Shown here: piece by piece, positions 30,838 through 38,182 of the stretch
How positions within the stretch are numbered: position 1 is the first letter of the stretch
How the letters are laid out: each line of letters opens with the position of its first letter
DNA from: Thermoanaerobaculia bacterium
Lineage (GTDB): Bacteria > Acidobacteriota > Thermoanaerobaculia > Gp7-AA8
DNA: 38,182 bases
Reading direction: 5' to 3'
Assembly (NCBI GenBank): GCA_017883235.1
Contig: JADGNY010000065.1
Span: forward strand, 1 to 38,182
Program-made: the position numbers and the translations under genes
The notes under the pieces: model-generated
Databases searched by the model: none
What the model saw: the letters and a program-made list of their open reading frames with translations, nothing else
Told to the model about the DNA's origin: nothing

Positions 30838-32511
30838 TCACTGAACGTAGCCCAGCGAACGGAAATACACTCCGCGATCGGGAGCGGCGGTGCTGCGGAG
30901 GTGCTGTACTTCGATGCGGAGACGCGCCACGACCTCGCTCGGAACGCTCGTCTCTGGCATTGGTGCCGCTTCAGACGGGTCGGCGAGCATGTCGAAGAGC
31001 TCCTCCCGGCCAGGGTCATGGACGACGAGGTGCCAACGGCCGGCGATCACCGACCACCAGCGGTTGAACGAGACCGCCCGTTGCGGAATCAGCACCGCCG
31101 TGGCGATCGGGAGAGGCGAGGGCAACGGCGTCCTCGACGCGGCGGCATTCACGATCGACGGAAACTGGATCAGATCGAGAGGCGCGGACACATGCGCCGG
31201 CGCGAGCCACGGCGCGTTCACGATCAGCGGCACATGCAGCAACTGCGCGTAGAGCGAGTTTCCATGCCGCTCCAGGCCTTTCTCTCCGAAGTGCTCGCCG
31301 TGGTCGGCAACGAGGACGAAGACGGTCGGCCGCTTCGATCGCCGCGTGGTATCGAGAATCGCCCCCAGATCGCGGTCGATGCATGCAATCGCGGCGAGAT
31401 GACTCGGATAGTACCGGCGGCGATACTCCGACGGCGGCGTATCCGACTGGTCCGGCTGTTCGAATCCTGCCGGGCGGCAGCGGGGCTCGACGTAGTACGG
31501 GTTGTGCGCGTCCATGTAGTTGGCCACGAGGAAATACGGCCGGCGCTCGTCGCGCATCTGCGCGAGCAGGCGGCCGGTAACCTCACCCGCGGACCAGTTG
31601 CAGACGGTTGCGGCGAACCACGTCCAATGACGGTCGGCAAACATGCCGGCCGCCGTGCGGCAGACATGAAGAGCGTTCTCGGCGTGCTCATAGACGTCGA
31701 ATCCGCGCTGGAAGCCTGAGCCGCGATTGGCGAACGCGTTCGAGATCACCGCCGCCGTACGGTAGCCGCGGCGGCGGTACACCTCCGCCAGCGTCGGCGT
31801 GGAAAGCGTGTAGCTCTGCTGATCGAAATCGATTCCGAGCGATTGCGCCGGAATTCCGGTGAAGGCGCTCAGATGCGAAGGCAGCGTCCAGGGTGCCTGT
31901 GCATACGCGCGATCGAAAACGACACTCGCGCGCGCCAGCCGGGCCACGTTCGGCGCAGACGCTTCAAACAGCGCATCGTGGCCGACCGTATCGAGGATGA
32001 CGATGACGACGTTCGGCGCGTCCGGCAGCGCGACAACGGACACAGGACGCGGTTCCGTCCCGTGGCTGGTAAACAGCAACACGGCGCCCAGCGTCACAAC
32101 CACGGATGTTGCGATCACGGCGGCAGCGGGACGCGGACGCGCCAGCCAGAGCCGTCCGATCCTCCATATGGCCCAGCACGCAACGATCCCAAAGACCGCC
32201 GCGATGACGCCGCGCACCGGTGTCAAGGCTCGCTCGAGCCGCGCGAAGATCCCGAAGAGGAGCAACGCCGTCACGACGAGCGGCGCCGCCCGCTTTCGTG
32301 CGATGAGGAGCGCCGGAATCAGGAGAAACATGGCCAGCGCGACCCAGCACAACGGCGCAACGAGCCACAACCGCGGCGGGATGTAACGAAACGTCCGGTC
32401 GGCTCCGGCGATGTGGCCGGCGATCGTCACCGCATCCGCCAGGCCGATCAACAGAGCCGCACTCACGGCGTATGCGTAGTGAGTGGACAGGCGAAACGGC
32501 AGCGACGACAT
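30838..32511 (-). CDS. Membrane-anchored sulfatase/phosphoethanolamine-transferase-fold protein
   Basis: The protein has 557 residues. About five transmembrane helices (residues 12-150) precede a periplasmic alkaline-phosphatase-superfamily domain. That domain has V-V-I-V-I-L-D-T-V-G-H-D, the nucleophile region A-P-W-T-L-P-S-H-L-S-A-F-T-G, and V-A-D-H-G-E-H-F-G-E-K-G-L with R-H-G-N-S-L-Y. There is no C-x-P-x-R formylglycine signature, so Thr (W-T-L-P-S-H) probably acts as nucleophile, as in phosphotransferases of this fold. It diverges from a surface-glycan operon and may add a phospho-substituent to that glycan. This is inferred from position. Confidence 0.85.
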   Translation of the reverse strand: MSSLPFRLSTHYAYAVSAALLIGLADAVTIAGHIAGADRTFRYIPPRLWLVAPLCWVALAMFLLIPALLIARKRAAPLVVTALLLFGIFARLERALTPVRGVIAAVFGIVACWAIWRIGRLWLARPRPAAAVIATSVVVTLGAVLLFTSHGTEPRPVSVVALPDAPNVVIVILDTVGHDALFEASAPNVARLARASVVFDRAYAQAPWTLPSHLSAFTGIPAQSLGIDFDQQSYTLSTPTLAEVYRRRGYRTAAVISNAFANRGSGFQRGFDVYEHAENALHVCRTAAGMFADRHWTWFAATVCNWSAGEVTGRLLAQMRDERRPYFLVANYMDAHNPYYVEPRCRPAGFEQPDQSDTPPSEYRRRYYPSHLAAIACIDRDLGAILDTTRRSKRPTVFVLVADHGEHFGEKGLERHGNSLYAQLLHVPLIVNAPWLAPAHVSAPLDLIQFPSIVNAAASRTPLPSPLPIATAVLIPQRAVSFNRWWSVIAGRWHLVVHDPGREELFDMLADPSEAAPMPETSVPSEVVARLRIEVQHLRSTAAPDRGVYFRSLGYVQ

Positions 32512-32575
32512 GGCCGCGCATTATCGTCCCGAGACGCGGCGTGCGATGGCGTTATCATCCTCGGCGGGCCCCCCC

Positions 32576-33493
32576 ATGTACGATTCTCCCGTCTCGGTCA
32601 TTCTTCCCGTCTACAACCGCCAGGACTCGGTCGCGCGGGCGATCCACAGCGTCCTGGCACAGACCGGCACGTCTGTCGATTTGATCGTCGTCGACGACGG
32701 CTCGACCGACGGCACGCGCGACGTGCTGAAGGAATTCGGCTCGCGGATCACCGTCATCGAACAGCCGCACGCCGGCGCATACGTGGCGCGCAACCGCGCC
32801 TTACGTCACGCCCGAGGGGAGCTGGTGGCGTTCATCGACTCCGACGACGCCTGGCTTCCCGACCGTCTGGCCGTGCAACTGCCATTGATGCGCCGGCCGG
32901 AAGTCGGACTGGTCTTCGGCGACGTCGTCCACGTGCTGCCCGGCCAGACAGCGGACCGCGCGCGTCTCACCAGCTTTCAGGTGGCGCCACCCCACCGAGG
33001 CCGCGCCGCCGCGCAATTTGCCTGGTGCAACTTCGTCCCCACCTCGGCCGTCCTGGTGCGGCGGCGTTGCCTCGAGGAAGCCGGCGGTTTTTCGGAAGCG
33101 GAGGTGCGCTCGTCCGACTACCTGATGTGGTTCAGGATCGCCTTGCGCCATGAGCTCGACTACGTCGACCGCGTCGTCGCCGAATACACCCTCAGCGCCG
33201 ACGGGATCAGCCGCGACCTCGGCCGGTCGATCGACGCCCGCATCCGGCTTTTTTCGGACGAGCTGGCCCGCACCAGCGATCCCGCCGCACGCACCGTCCT
33301 CAAACGGCTGCTATTCAATCTCTCCTGCTCCCTGGCGCTGGCGGCGGTGCGGAACCGGGCCGGCAACGTATCTCATCCTCTGCGCCGTGCATGGGCGACG
33401 GCCACCGCTGCCGCGAATCTCGCAGCGGCGCCGTGGACTGCCGCGTTTGCCATGAACCAGATCCGCGTCAGGACGCGGCGCCTATTCTCATGA
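32576..33493 (+). CDS. Family 2 glycosyltransferase
   Basis: This 305-residue GT-A fold enzyme has V-S-V-I-L-P-V-Y-N-R-Q-D-S-V at the N terminus, V-V-D-D-G-S-T-D-G-T and the metal-binding A-F-I-D-S-D-D-A-W-L-P-D. S-S-D-Y-L-M-W-F-R-I-A appears at the acceptor site. GT2 enzymes transfer sugars from nucleotide sugars. This cytoplasmic one is first in a four-gene operon. I chose ATG 32576, which is close to the divergent sulfatase-fold gene (65 bases). The stop overlaps the next start (ATGA). Confidence 0.92.
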   Translation: MYDSPVSVILPVYNRQDSVARAIHSVLAQTGTSVDLIVVDDGSTDGTRDVLKEFGSRITVIEQPHAGAYVARNRALRHARGELVAFIDSDDAWLPDRLAVQLPLMRRPEVGLVFGDVVHVLPGQTADRARLTSFQVAPPHRGRAAAQFAWCNFVPTSAVLVRRRCLEEAGGFSEAEVRSSDYLMWFRIALRHELDYVDRVVAEYTLSADGISRDLGRSIDARIRLFSDELARTSDPAARTVLKRLLFNLSCSLALAAVRNRAGNVSHPLRRAWATATAAANLAAAPWTAAFAMNQIRVRTRRLFS

Positions 33494-34455
33494 ACCGGCT
33501 TTCGATTTCCGTCATCATCGAGACGATCACCCGCGACGACTACGCACCGGGGGCGGTTGCGGACGACCTGCAAGGATCGATCGAGGCTGTCCGACGGCAA
33601 ACCTATCCGCGCGAGCTGATCGAGACAATCGTAGTGGTTGACCAGATGTTCGATCGGCGGGATGCCGGCGAGGTGCTGCGGCGGCATCCTTCGGTGAAGC
33701 TCGTTGAATCGCCGGAGCACAATTACTTCGCTGCCAAGAACGCCGGCGCGCAAGCTGCCAGCGGTTCGCTCGTCGTCCTGCTCGATGGCGACTGCGAGCC
33801 GGCAGCGGACTGGCTGGAAATGCTGGCGTCGCGCTTCGAGCCGGGAGTGGACGCCGTCGCCGGACGGACGCGATATACCGGAAACTCGCTGGGAGCGCGG
33901 ACGTTCTCGGTCTCCGATTTTTCGAACGTCGTCGGTGATGAGACCGGAGCCGCGTCGGGATTCAACCTCAACAACGTCGCCTTCCGGCGCGAGGTGCTGC
34001 TTGCACATCCGCTCGATACACGTATCCGCCGCAACGGCGGCTGTTACCTGCTGTATCACCAGCTCCGTGCCGCCGGCGCGCGCATCCTCTATGAGCCGCG
34101 CGCTACCGTGAGGCACGGACTCGACATCCGCGGCTTCGGCTTCGTGAAGAAACATTTCGAGCGCGGATTCGACGGTGTCAGCGTCTATCGTGTCGATGGT
34201 GGCGCGGTCCTTCGAGGAACTCGCCTCTTCCGGCGGTTCGGCGTTCTGGCACTTGTGGCCCTCGCCTGCCGGCGCGTCGTTCTCGATTGGCTCCGCTTAC
34301 TGCGCGATCGCCGGCAGATCGGTGTTTCGCTGAGCACACTTCCCTATTTTGCGCTGGTCACCGTCATGACCCGGTTCATCGAGCTGACGGGCGGAGTCAC
34401 GGCTCTTGCCCGTTCCCCTCGCGCCACGATGGTGACCGCGGCAACACCCAGGTAG
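33490..34455 (+). CDS. Family 2 glycosyltransferase with C-terminal helices
   Basis: The protein has 321 residues. The N-terminal S-I-S-V-I-I-E-T-I-T-R-D-D, V-V-V-D-Q, A-A-K-N-A-G-A and V-L-L-D-G-D-C-E-P match GT2 enzymes with the D-x-D metal site. L-N-N-V-A-F-R-R-E and a Y-L-L-Y-H-Q-L segment replace the usual acceptor motifs. Near the C terminus the sequence is hydrophobic (about 250-270 and 290-310), suggesting membrane association. It overlaps the previous gene (ATGA), so the two transferases are coupled and likely extend one glycan. Confidence 0.88.
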   Translation: MNRLSISVIIETITRDDYAPGAVADDLQGSIEAVRRQTYPRELIETIVVVDQMFDRRDAGEVLRRHPSVKLVESPEHNYFAAKNAGAQAASGSLVVLLDGDCEPAADWLEMLASRFEPGVDAVAGRTRYTGNSLGARTFSVSDFSNVVGDETGAASGFNLNNVAFRREVLLAHPLDTRIRRNGGCYLLYHQLRAAGARILYEPRATVRHGLDIRGFGFVKKHFERGFDGVSVYRVDGGAVLRGTRLFRRFGVLALVALACRRVVLDWLRLLRDRRQIGVSLSTLPYFALVTVMTRFIELTGGVTALARSPRATMVTAATPR

Positions 34456-34463
34456 GAGAACGA

Positions 34464-35639
34464 TTGCTGCACGGTGCCAACATCATTTGCCTCTCCTCCA
34501 TCGATTGGGCGTTCAATTGGCAGCTTCCGCAGGAGGTCGCTTCCGCCTTCGCAGCCAGCGGCAACCACATGCTGTTCGTGGAGAACACCGGCGTGCGTCG
34601 TCCGACACTCAAGGACGCGCCGCGGCTGCGTGCACGATTCAGAAACTGGCGGCGCTCGCGGGGCGGCGTGCACACGGCGGACCACGGCGTCGACGTCCAC
34701 TCGCCACTGCTTCTCCCCTTTCCGTATGCTCGCGCCGCCGTCGCCATCAGCGCGCGCCTTCTTCTCCGCACCCTCCGTAAGTGGTTGCGGCGCGATCCCG
34801 GCCGTCCGTTGATCGTGATCACATTCCTGCCGACGCCCCTGGCGCGTGCAGTGATTCGCGGCCTGAAGCCGGACCTCGCCGTCTACTACTGCGCAGACCG
34901 ACTCACGGAGACGTCCGCCGAAGCGCGCAAGCTGCACCACTCCGAGCCACAACTGCTCGCGGAGGCGGATCTGGTGCTGACGACGTCACACGGTCTGCTT
35001 GCCACCGCGGCCACGGTGGCAAAAAGAGTCGAGTTTCTGCCGTGTGGCGTCCGCTCCGGCGATTTCGAGCGAGCGCGGCGTTCTACGGACCGCCGGTCCG
35101 CTGACGGCCTGGCCAGTCCGGTAATCGGATTCACCGGCACTCTGCGAAAGCAGATCGACGTCGCACTGCTCACTGAGGTCGCCGGGCTCGCGCCCGAGTT
35201 GAGCTTCGTGTTCGTCGGTCCCGTGGAAGTGGACGTTCGCGCCCTGGCGGCTCACCGCAACGTCCGGTTCATCGGTCCGGTGCAGCATTCCGAGGTTGTT
35301 CGGTATACCGCGGGGTTTGACGTCGGCATCCTCCCCTACGTCATCTCAGACTACACCGCGGACGTCATGCCGGTGAAACTGAAGGAGTTTCTGGCTGCAG
35401 GTCTGCCGGTTCTGGCGACTGCGCTTCCCGAGATCTGCCGGTTTGCGGATCAGCACCCCGGCCTCATCGCTTTTGCCGGCGATGCCAGGACCTTCGTTAC
35501 AGGCCTCCGCGCCGCCGCTGCCGACAACGCGCCGGAGTCGGTGGCCCGCCGGATGGAGGTCGCGCGGCACTACGACTGGAGCGAGCAGATCGCGCGCATG
35601 AGCGGCTGGATGGAAAGCCTGCTGGCGGCGAAACGATGA
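34464..35639 (+). CDS. GT-B glycosyltransferase (GT4/GT1-like)
   Basis: The protein has 391 residues from a TTG start with an AGGAG Shine-Dalgarno at 34454-34458. The N-terminal I-I-C-L-S-S-I-D-W-A-F-N-W-Q-L-P-Q-E lies in the Rossmann-like half. The C-terminal half has V-I-G-F-T-G-T-L-R-K-Q-I-D, F-V-F-V-G-P-V and D-V-G-I-L-P-Y-V ... M-P-V-K-L-K-E-F-L-A-A-G-L-P-V-L-A-T. The last block is the usual nucleotide-sugar-binding region with its Glu (K-E-F) of GT4-type enzymes. It starts nine bases after the second GT2 and overlaps the methyltransferase by ATGA. Confidence 0.9.
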   Translation: MLHGANIICLSSIDWAFNWQLPQEVASAFAASGNHMLFVENTGVRRPTLKDAPRLRARFRNWRRSRGGVHTADHGVDVHSPLLLPFPYARAAVAISARLLLRTLRKWLRRDPGRPLIVITFLPTPLARAVIRGLKPDLAVYYCADRLTETSAEARKLHHSEPQLLAEADLVLTTSHGLLATAATVAKRVEFLPCGVRSGDFERARRSTDRRSADGLASPVIGFTGTLRKQIDVALLTEVAGLAPELSFVFVGPVEVDVRALAAHRNVRFIGPVQHSEVVRYTAGFDVGILPYVISDYTADVMPVKLKEFLAAGLPVLATALPEICRFADQHPGLIAFAGDARTFVTGLRAAAADNAPESVARRMEVARHYDWSEQIARMSGWMESLLAAKR

Positions 35640-36553
35640 GAGCGGGCAGTGCAATCCGCCCTCTCCTGGGCCGGCTGTACCGCCGATGCGCCGCCCCATT
35701 CGGTCTCCGCGCCCTCAACGACATGCTGGTAAACGGCTTCCCGGCCCGCCTCGGGCCGCCTCTGAGATTCCTGTTTACGCAACAGTTTCCGATCGAAGCG
35801 GTCGGCATCGCGGCGCGCATCGAGGAGATGCGCGAGGAAATCTCCCGGCGTTCGGACACCTATCGTTTCGAATACAGCCCCACCACACTCGGGATGGCGC
35901 GCTGGCTCCATCACGCCAGCCACGGAGCCGCCGGTCCGGTGATTCCATCTCGCCGTCTGGCAAATGTCTTCAGCGTGCCGCGGCACTGGGGCCAGTTCCT
36001 GCACCTGTGCGCCGACGCATTCGCGGCGCGGGCCATTCTGGAGATTGGAGCGTGCCTCGGAATCTCAGGCGCTTACCTGGCATCCGCCCGCCAGCGTGCG
36101 CGGTTCATTACGATCGAGGGCTCACCGGCAATCGCCCCCATCGCCGAAGCGACGCTGGCCGCGGTCACCGACCGCGCCGAGGTCATCCGCGCTCCCTTCG
36201 ACACCGGCCTCGAGGAAGCACTTGCGCGTTTCGCGCGGGAGCAACTGCCGATCGACGTCGCCTTTATCGATGGGCATCACGAGGAAGCGGCGACCTTGCA
36301 CTACGTCGAAACCGTCATTCCCCGGCTCTCGCGCGAAGCGGTCGTGATTCTGGACGACATTCATCTCACACCCGGCATGGAGCGGGCCTGGCAGAGCCTG
36401 GCGCGAACGTCCGGCATCGCCGCCGCTGTCGATGTTGGCCGTTTCGGACTGCTCGTCTGGAACGCCGGTGATACCGCCGGCGCACGGTACGACCTCTCCG
36501 GTTACACAGGATGGTGGCCGGTGGGAACATCGGAACACCGGCCCGCGGGGTGA
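35636..36553 (+). CDS. Class I SAM-dependent methyltransferase
   Basis: The protein has 305 residues. A basic, hydrophobic N-terminal domain (1-120) is followed by the Rossmann methyltransferase core, with motif I I-L-E-I-G-A-C-L-G-I-S-G-A-Y-L-A and a later I-D-V-A-F-I-D-G-H-H-E-E and V-V-I-L-D-D-I-H. The D-G-x-H pattern is that of the Methyltransf_24 group. As the last gene of the glycan operon it probably methylates a sugar or caps the chain. It overlaps the GT-B gene (ATGA). A bidirectional palindrome follows. Confidence 0.88.
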   Translation: MRAGSAIRPLLGRLYRRCAAPFGLRALNDMLVNGFPARLGPPLRFLFTQQFPIEAVGIAARIEEMREEISRRSDTYRFEYSPTTLGMARWLHHASHGAAGPVIPSRRLANVFSVPRHWGQFLHLCADAFAARAILEIGACLGISGAYLASARQRARFITIEGSPAIAPIAEATLAAVTDRAEVIRAPFDTGLEEALARFAREQLPIDVAFIDGHHEEAATLHYVETVIPRLSREAVVILDDIHLTPGMERAWQSLARTSGIAAAVDVGRFGLLVWNAGDTAGARYDLSGYTGWWPVGTSEHRPAG

Positions 36554-36562
36554 CCCGAAAAG

Positions 36563-36634
36563 CTTTTAACCACAGAGGCACAGAGGACACAGAGAAAAAA
36601 ACCTCTGTGATCTCTGTGTCTCTGTGGTTAAAAG
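36563..36634. terminator. CACAGAG word-array palindrome
   Basis: CTTTTAACCACAGAGGCACA... (36563-36594) is inverted at 36603-36634 with about three mismatches, with a short A-rich loop. It ends the glycan operon on the left and lies about 12 bases before the -10 box of the next gene. Repeats built from CACAGAGGA words are widespread in environmental genomes. Confidence 0.75.
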
Positions 36635-36645
36635 CCTTCCCGACG

Positions 36646-36651
36646 TAAACT
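36646..36651 (+). promoter_or_regulatory. -10-like TAAACT box for leaderless start
   Basis: TAAACT ends ten bases before the ATG at 36662, and no Shine-Dalgarno is present. Confidence 0.5.
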
Positions 36652-36661
36652 CCCGCGCGCC

Positions 36662-38182
36662 ATGCGACGCCTGACCTTCGCCCTCGTTTTCGTCCTCTGC
36701 GCGACCTCGCTCATTGGCCAGACGCCCGCCCGTCCTGACCTGGTCGTAGTCATCTCCATCGACCAGTTTCCCTACTACTACATCACCCGCTTCCAGCCCT
36801 GGTTCGGGCCGGACGGCTTCAACCGCGTGTTGAAGCACGGTGCCAACTTCACGCACTCTCTCTATCCCTACTCGGTCACCTACACCGGACCGGGACACGC
36901 CGCCATCGGCACCGGCAATGTTCCGGCACGCACGGGGATCGTTGCCAACAACTGGTACGACCGAATCACCGGCACGATCGAATATTGCGTCGATGACAAG
37001 CGCGCCAAGGGCGGCTTCTCCCCGCTCAACCTCGACTCCGATTCGCTTGGCGACCGCTTGCAGGAGCACTACGACAAATCGAAGGTCTACGGCGTCTCGC
37101 TGAAGGACCGTTCCGCCATCCTCATGGCCGGCCGCAAAGCCACCGCCGCCTATTGGTTCGATCCCGCCGTTCCCGGCTTCGTCTCCAGCGCCTACTACCG
37201 TTCCGACAAGCCGCTCGTCGACACCTTCAACGCCACGGTCCCGCCGTTTGTCGCCACGCACACGGCCTGGGAGCAATCGTCATACATACCGGACAACGAC
37301 CTGGCGCGCACCACGCACGATCGGGAGTCGCTGCGGAAGTGGAAATCGGATCCCAAGAGCCTCGGCACGAAGTTTCCGCACCCGATCAAGAACGCCGAGG
37401 CGCTGACCTACACGCCGTACGGAAACCAGATCGTCCTGCAATTCGCCGAGCGCCTCATCGACGCCGAGGGACTCGGGACGGACGACGGCAACCCCGATCT
37501 CGTCTTCGTCAGCCTCTCCTCCCCCGACTACGGCGGCCACGCCTTCGGCCCCGACTCGCTCGAAGCCGCCGACACCGTCGTCCGCACCGACCGCGATCTC
37601 GAGAGCTTCTTCCACGACCTCGACGCCAGGTTCGGCAACCGCTGGACCCTCGCCGTCACCGCTGACCACGGCGTGCAGTCGATCCCCGAAGTCGCCAAAG
37701 ATATGGGGAGGGACGCAGGGAGAGTCGGGCTGCGCAACCCGCCGAAGACCGCCAAGACCTTCGCCGACCTCGTTCCGCAGCGCCGCGAGCTCGAGAAACG
37801 CATCGCAAAAAAACTCGGCGTGAACGTTACCGACGCCACGCCGCTCGCAAAAGCCTTCATCGTCTTCTTCGACGAGCCGGCCATCTACCTGAACTGGCCG
37901 CGCGTCCGCGAGTTGAAGCTCGACGGCGAGCGGGTCAAGCGCATCGTCCGCGACGCCGCCAAGGAGATCGACGGCGTCTCCGGCGCCTTCACGAACAGCG
38001 AGCTGATGATGCCGAATGCAGGCGCTTCGCCGCTCGAAGCCGCCGTCCGCCTCTCCTTCCGCGCCGACCGTTCCGGCGACATCCTCATCACCCTCAAGCC
38101 CGGCTACATCTGGAACTACTCCGACCCTCCCACCGGCACAACACACGGCCAGCCCGTCGAAGCCGACCAGCACGTCCCCACC
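36662..38182 (+). CDS. PafA-type alkaline phosphatase, cut by window edge
   Basis: This gene is open through the window end, 507 codons so far. Signal peptide 1-20 precedes an alkaline-phosphatase-superfamily domain. The nucleophile Thr75 is in T-Y-T-G-P-G-H. Asn in N-N-W-Y-D-R and Lys148/Arg150 in V-S-L-K-D-R-S-A-I are the phosphate-binding residues typical of PafA phosphomonoesterases. Metal ligands are S-P-D-Y-G-G-H-A-F-G-P and T-A-D-H-G-V. The last visible H-G-Q-P-V-E-A-D-Q-H-V-P is near the normal C terminus, so only a few dozen residues are missing. It removes phosphate from organic phosphates in the periplasm. Confidence 0.93.
   Translation, partial: MRRLTFALVFVLCATSLIGQTPARPDLVVVISIDQFPYYYITRFQPWFGPDGFNRVLKHGANFTHSLYPYSVTYTGPGHAAIGTGNVPARTGIVANNWYDRITGTIEYCVDDKRAKGGFSPLNLDSDSLGDRLQEHYDKSKVYGVSLKDRSAILMAGRKATAAYWFDPAVPGFVSSAYYRSDKPLVDTFNATVPPFVATHTAWEQSSYIPDNDLARTTHDRESLRKWKSDPKSLGTKFPHPIKNAEALTYTPYGNQIVLQFAERLIDAEGLGTDDGNPDLVFVSLSSPDYGGHAFGPDSLEAADTVVRTDRDLESFFHDLDARFGNRWTLAVTADHGVQSIPEVAKDMGRDAGRVGLRNPPKTAKTFADLVPQRRELEKRIAKKLGVNVTDATPLAKAFIVFFDEPAIYLNWPRVRELKLDGERVKRIVRDAAKEIDGVSGAFTNSELMMPNAGASPLEAAVRLSFRADRSGDILITLKPGYIWNYSDPPTGTTHGQPVEADQHVPT

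Overview
This is high-GC bacterial chromosome. Short overlapping operons alternate with intergenic spacers packed with palindromic repeats. The gene content (M13 peptidase, YfbK-type VWA lipoprotein, MauG-like di-heme enzyme, PafA-like phosphatase, GT39 protein, many TTG/GTG starts, many starts with almost no 5' leader) suggests Acidobacteriota or a similar environmental phylum. No rRNA or ribosomal marker is present, so this is only a guess. No tRNA or rRNA gene was seen.

Layout. 1-3.0 kb: small accessory genes, an IS1-like transposase relic and a VapBC toxin-antitoxin pair. 3.2-4.9 kb: a secreted TPR protein translationally coupled to a di-heme peroxidase-like lipoprotein. 5.1-7.1 kb: secreted M13 metallopeptidase, convergent with an RBBP9-type hydrolase (7.2-7.7 kb). 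8.0-17.3 kb: the highlight, a putative lanthipeptide (RiPP) locus. 17.3-18.4 kb: a repeat hot spot with an 18-unit minisatellite. 18.4-21.3 kb: small stress-type genes (GlsB/YeaQ, a catalase-like protein, YtxH, a Spy/CpxP-like protein) among repeats. 21.9-25.1 kb: an orphan ABC substrate-binding lipoprotein and a GT39-like membrane protein. 25.4-28.7 kb: EF-P, a zinc-ribbon membrane protein, a polytopic membrane protein, a YibQ-like deacetylase-fold protein and an SNase-like protein. 29.0-30.7 kb: VWA lipoprotein. 30.8-32.5 kb: membrane sulfatase-fold protein, divergent from a four-gene glycosyltransferase/methyltransferase operon (32.6-36.6 kb). 36.7 kb to the end: a PafA-like alkaline phosphatase cut by the window edge.

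The 9.4-17.3 kb locus reads HTH regulator, papain-like C1 peptidase, a 1005-residue cysteine-rich protein, APH-fold kinase, HopA1-family protein and LanC cyclase. All are on the + strand with overlaps or short gaps, and a P450 diverges from the regulator. Kinase + HopA1 lyase + LanC with intact zinc ligands is a complete route from Ser/Thr to dehydroamino acid to (methyl)lanthionine, as in class V lanthipeptides. The apparent substrate is extraordinary. It has a Cys-free leader of about 120 residues, then about 96 Cys arranged in nine Cys-dense modules. The modules are separated by eight Cys-free Ala-rich spacers that resemble the end of the leader. I propose that it is a giant multi-core precursor cut at the spacers by the adjacent C1 peptidase, or else one giant lanthionine-stapled protein.

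The second theme is the spacers. Several families of palindromes recur. Many begin at or within a few bases of a stop codon, show compensatory changes in their stems, and one has been absorbed in frame into a coding sequence.
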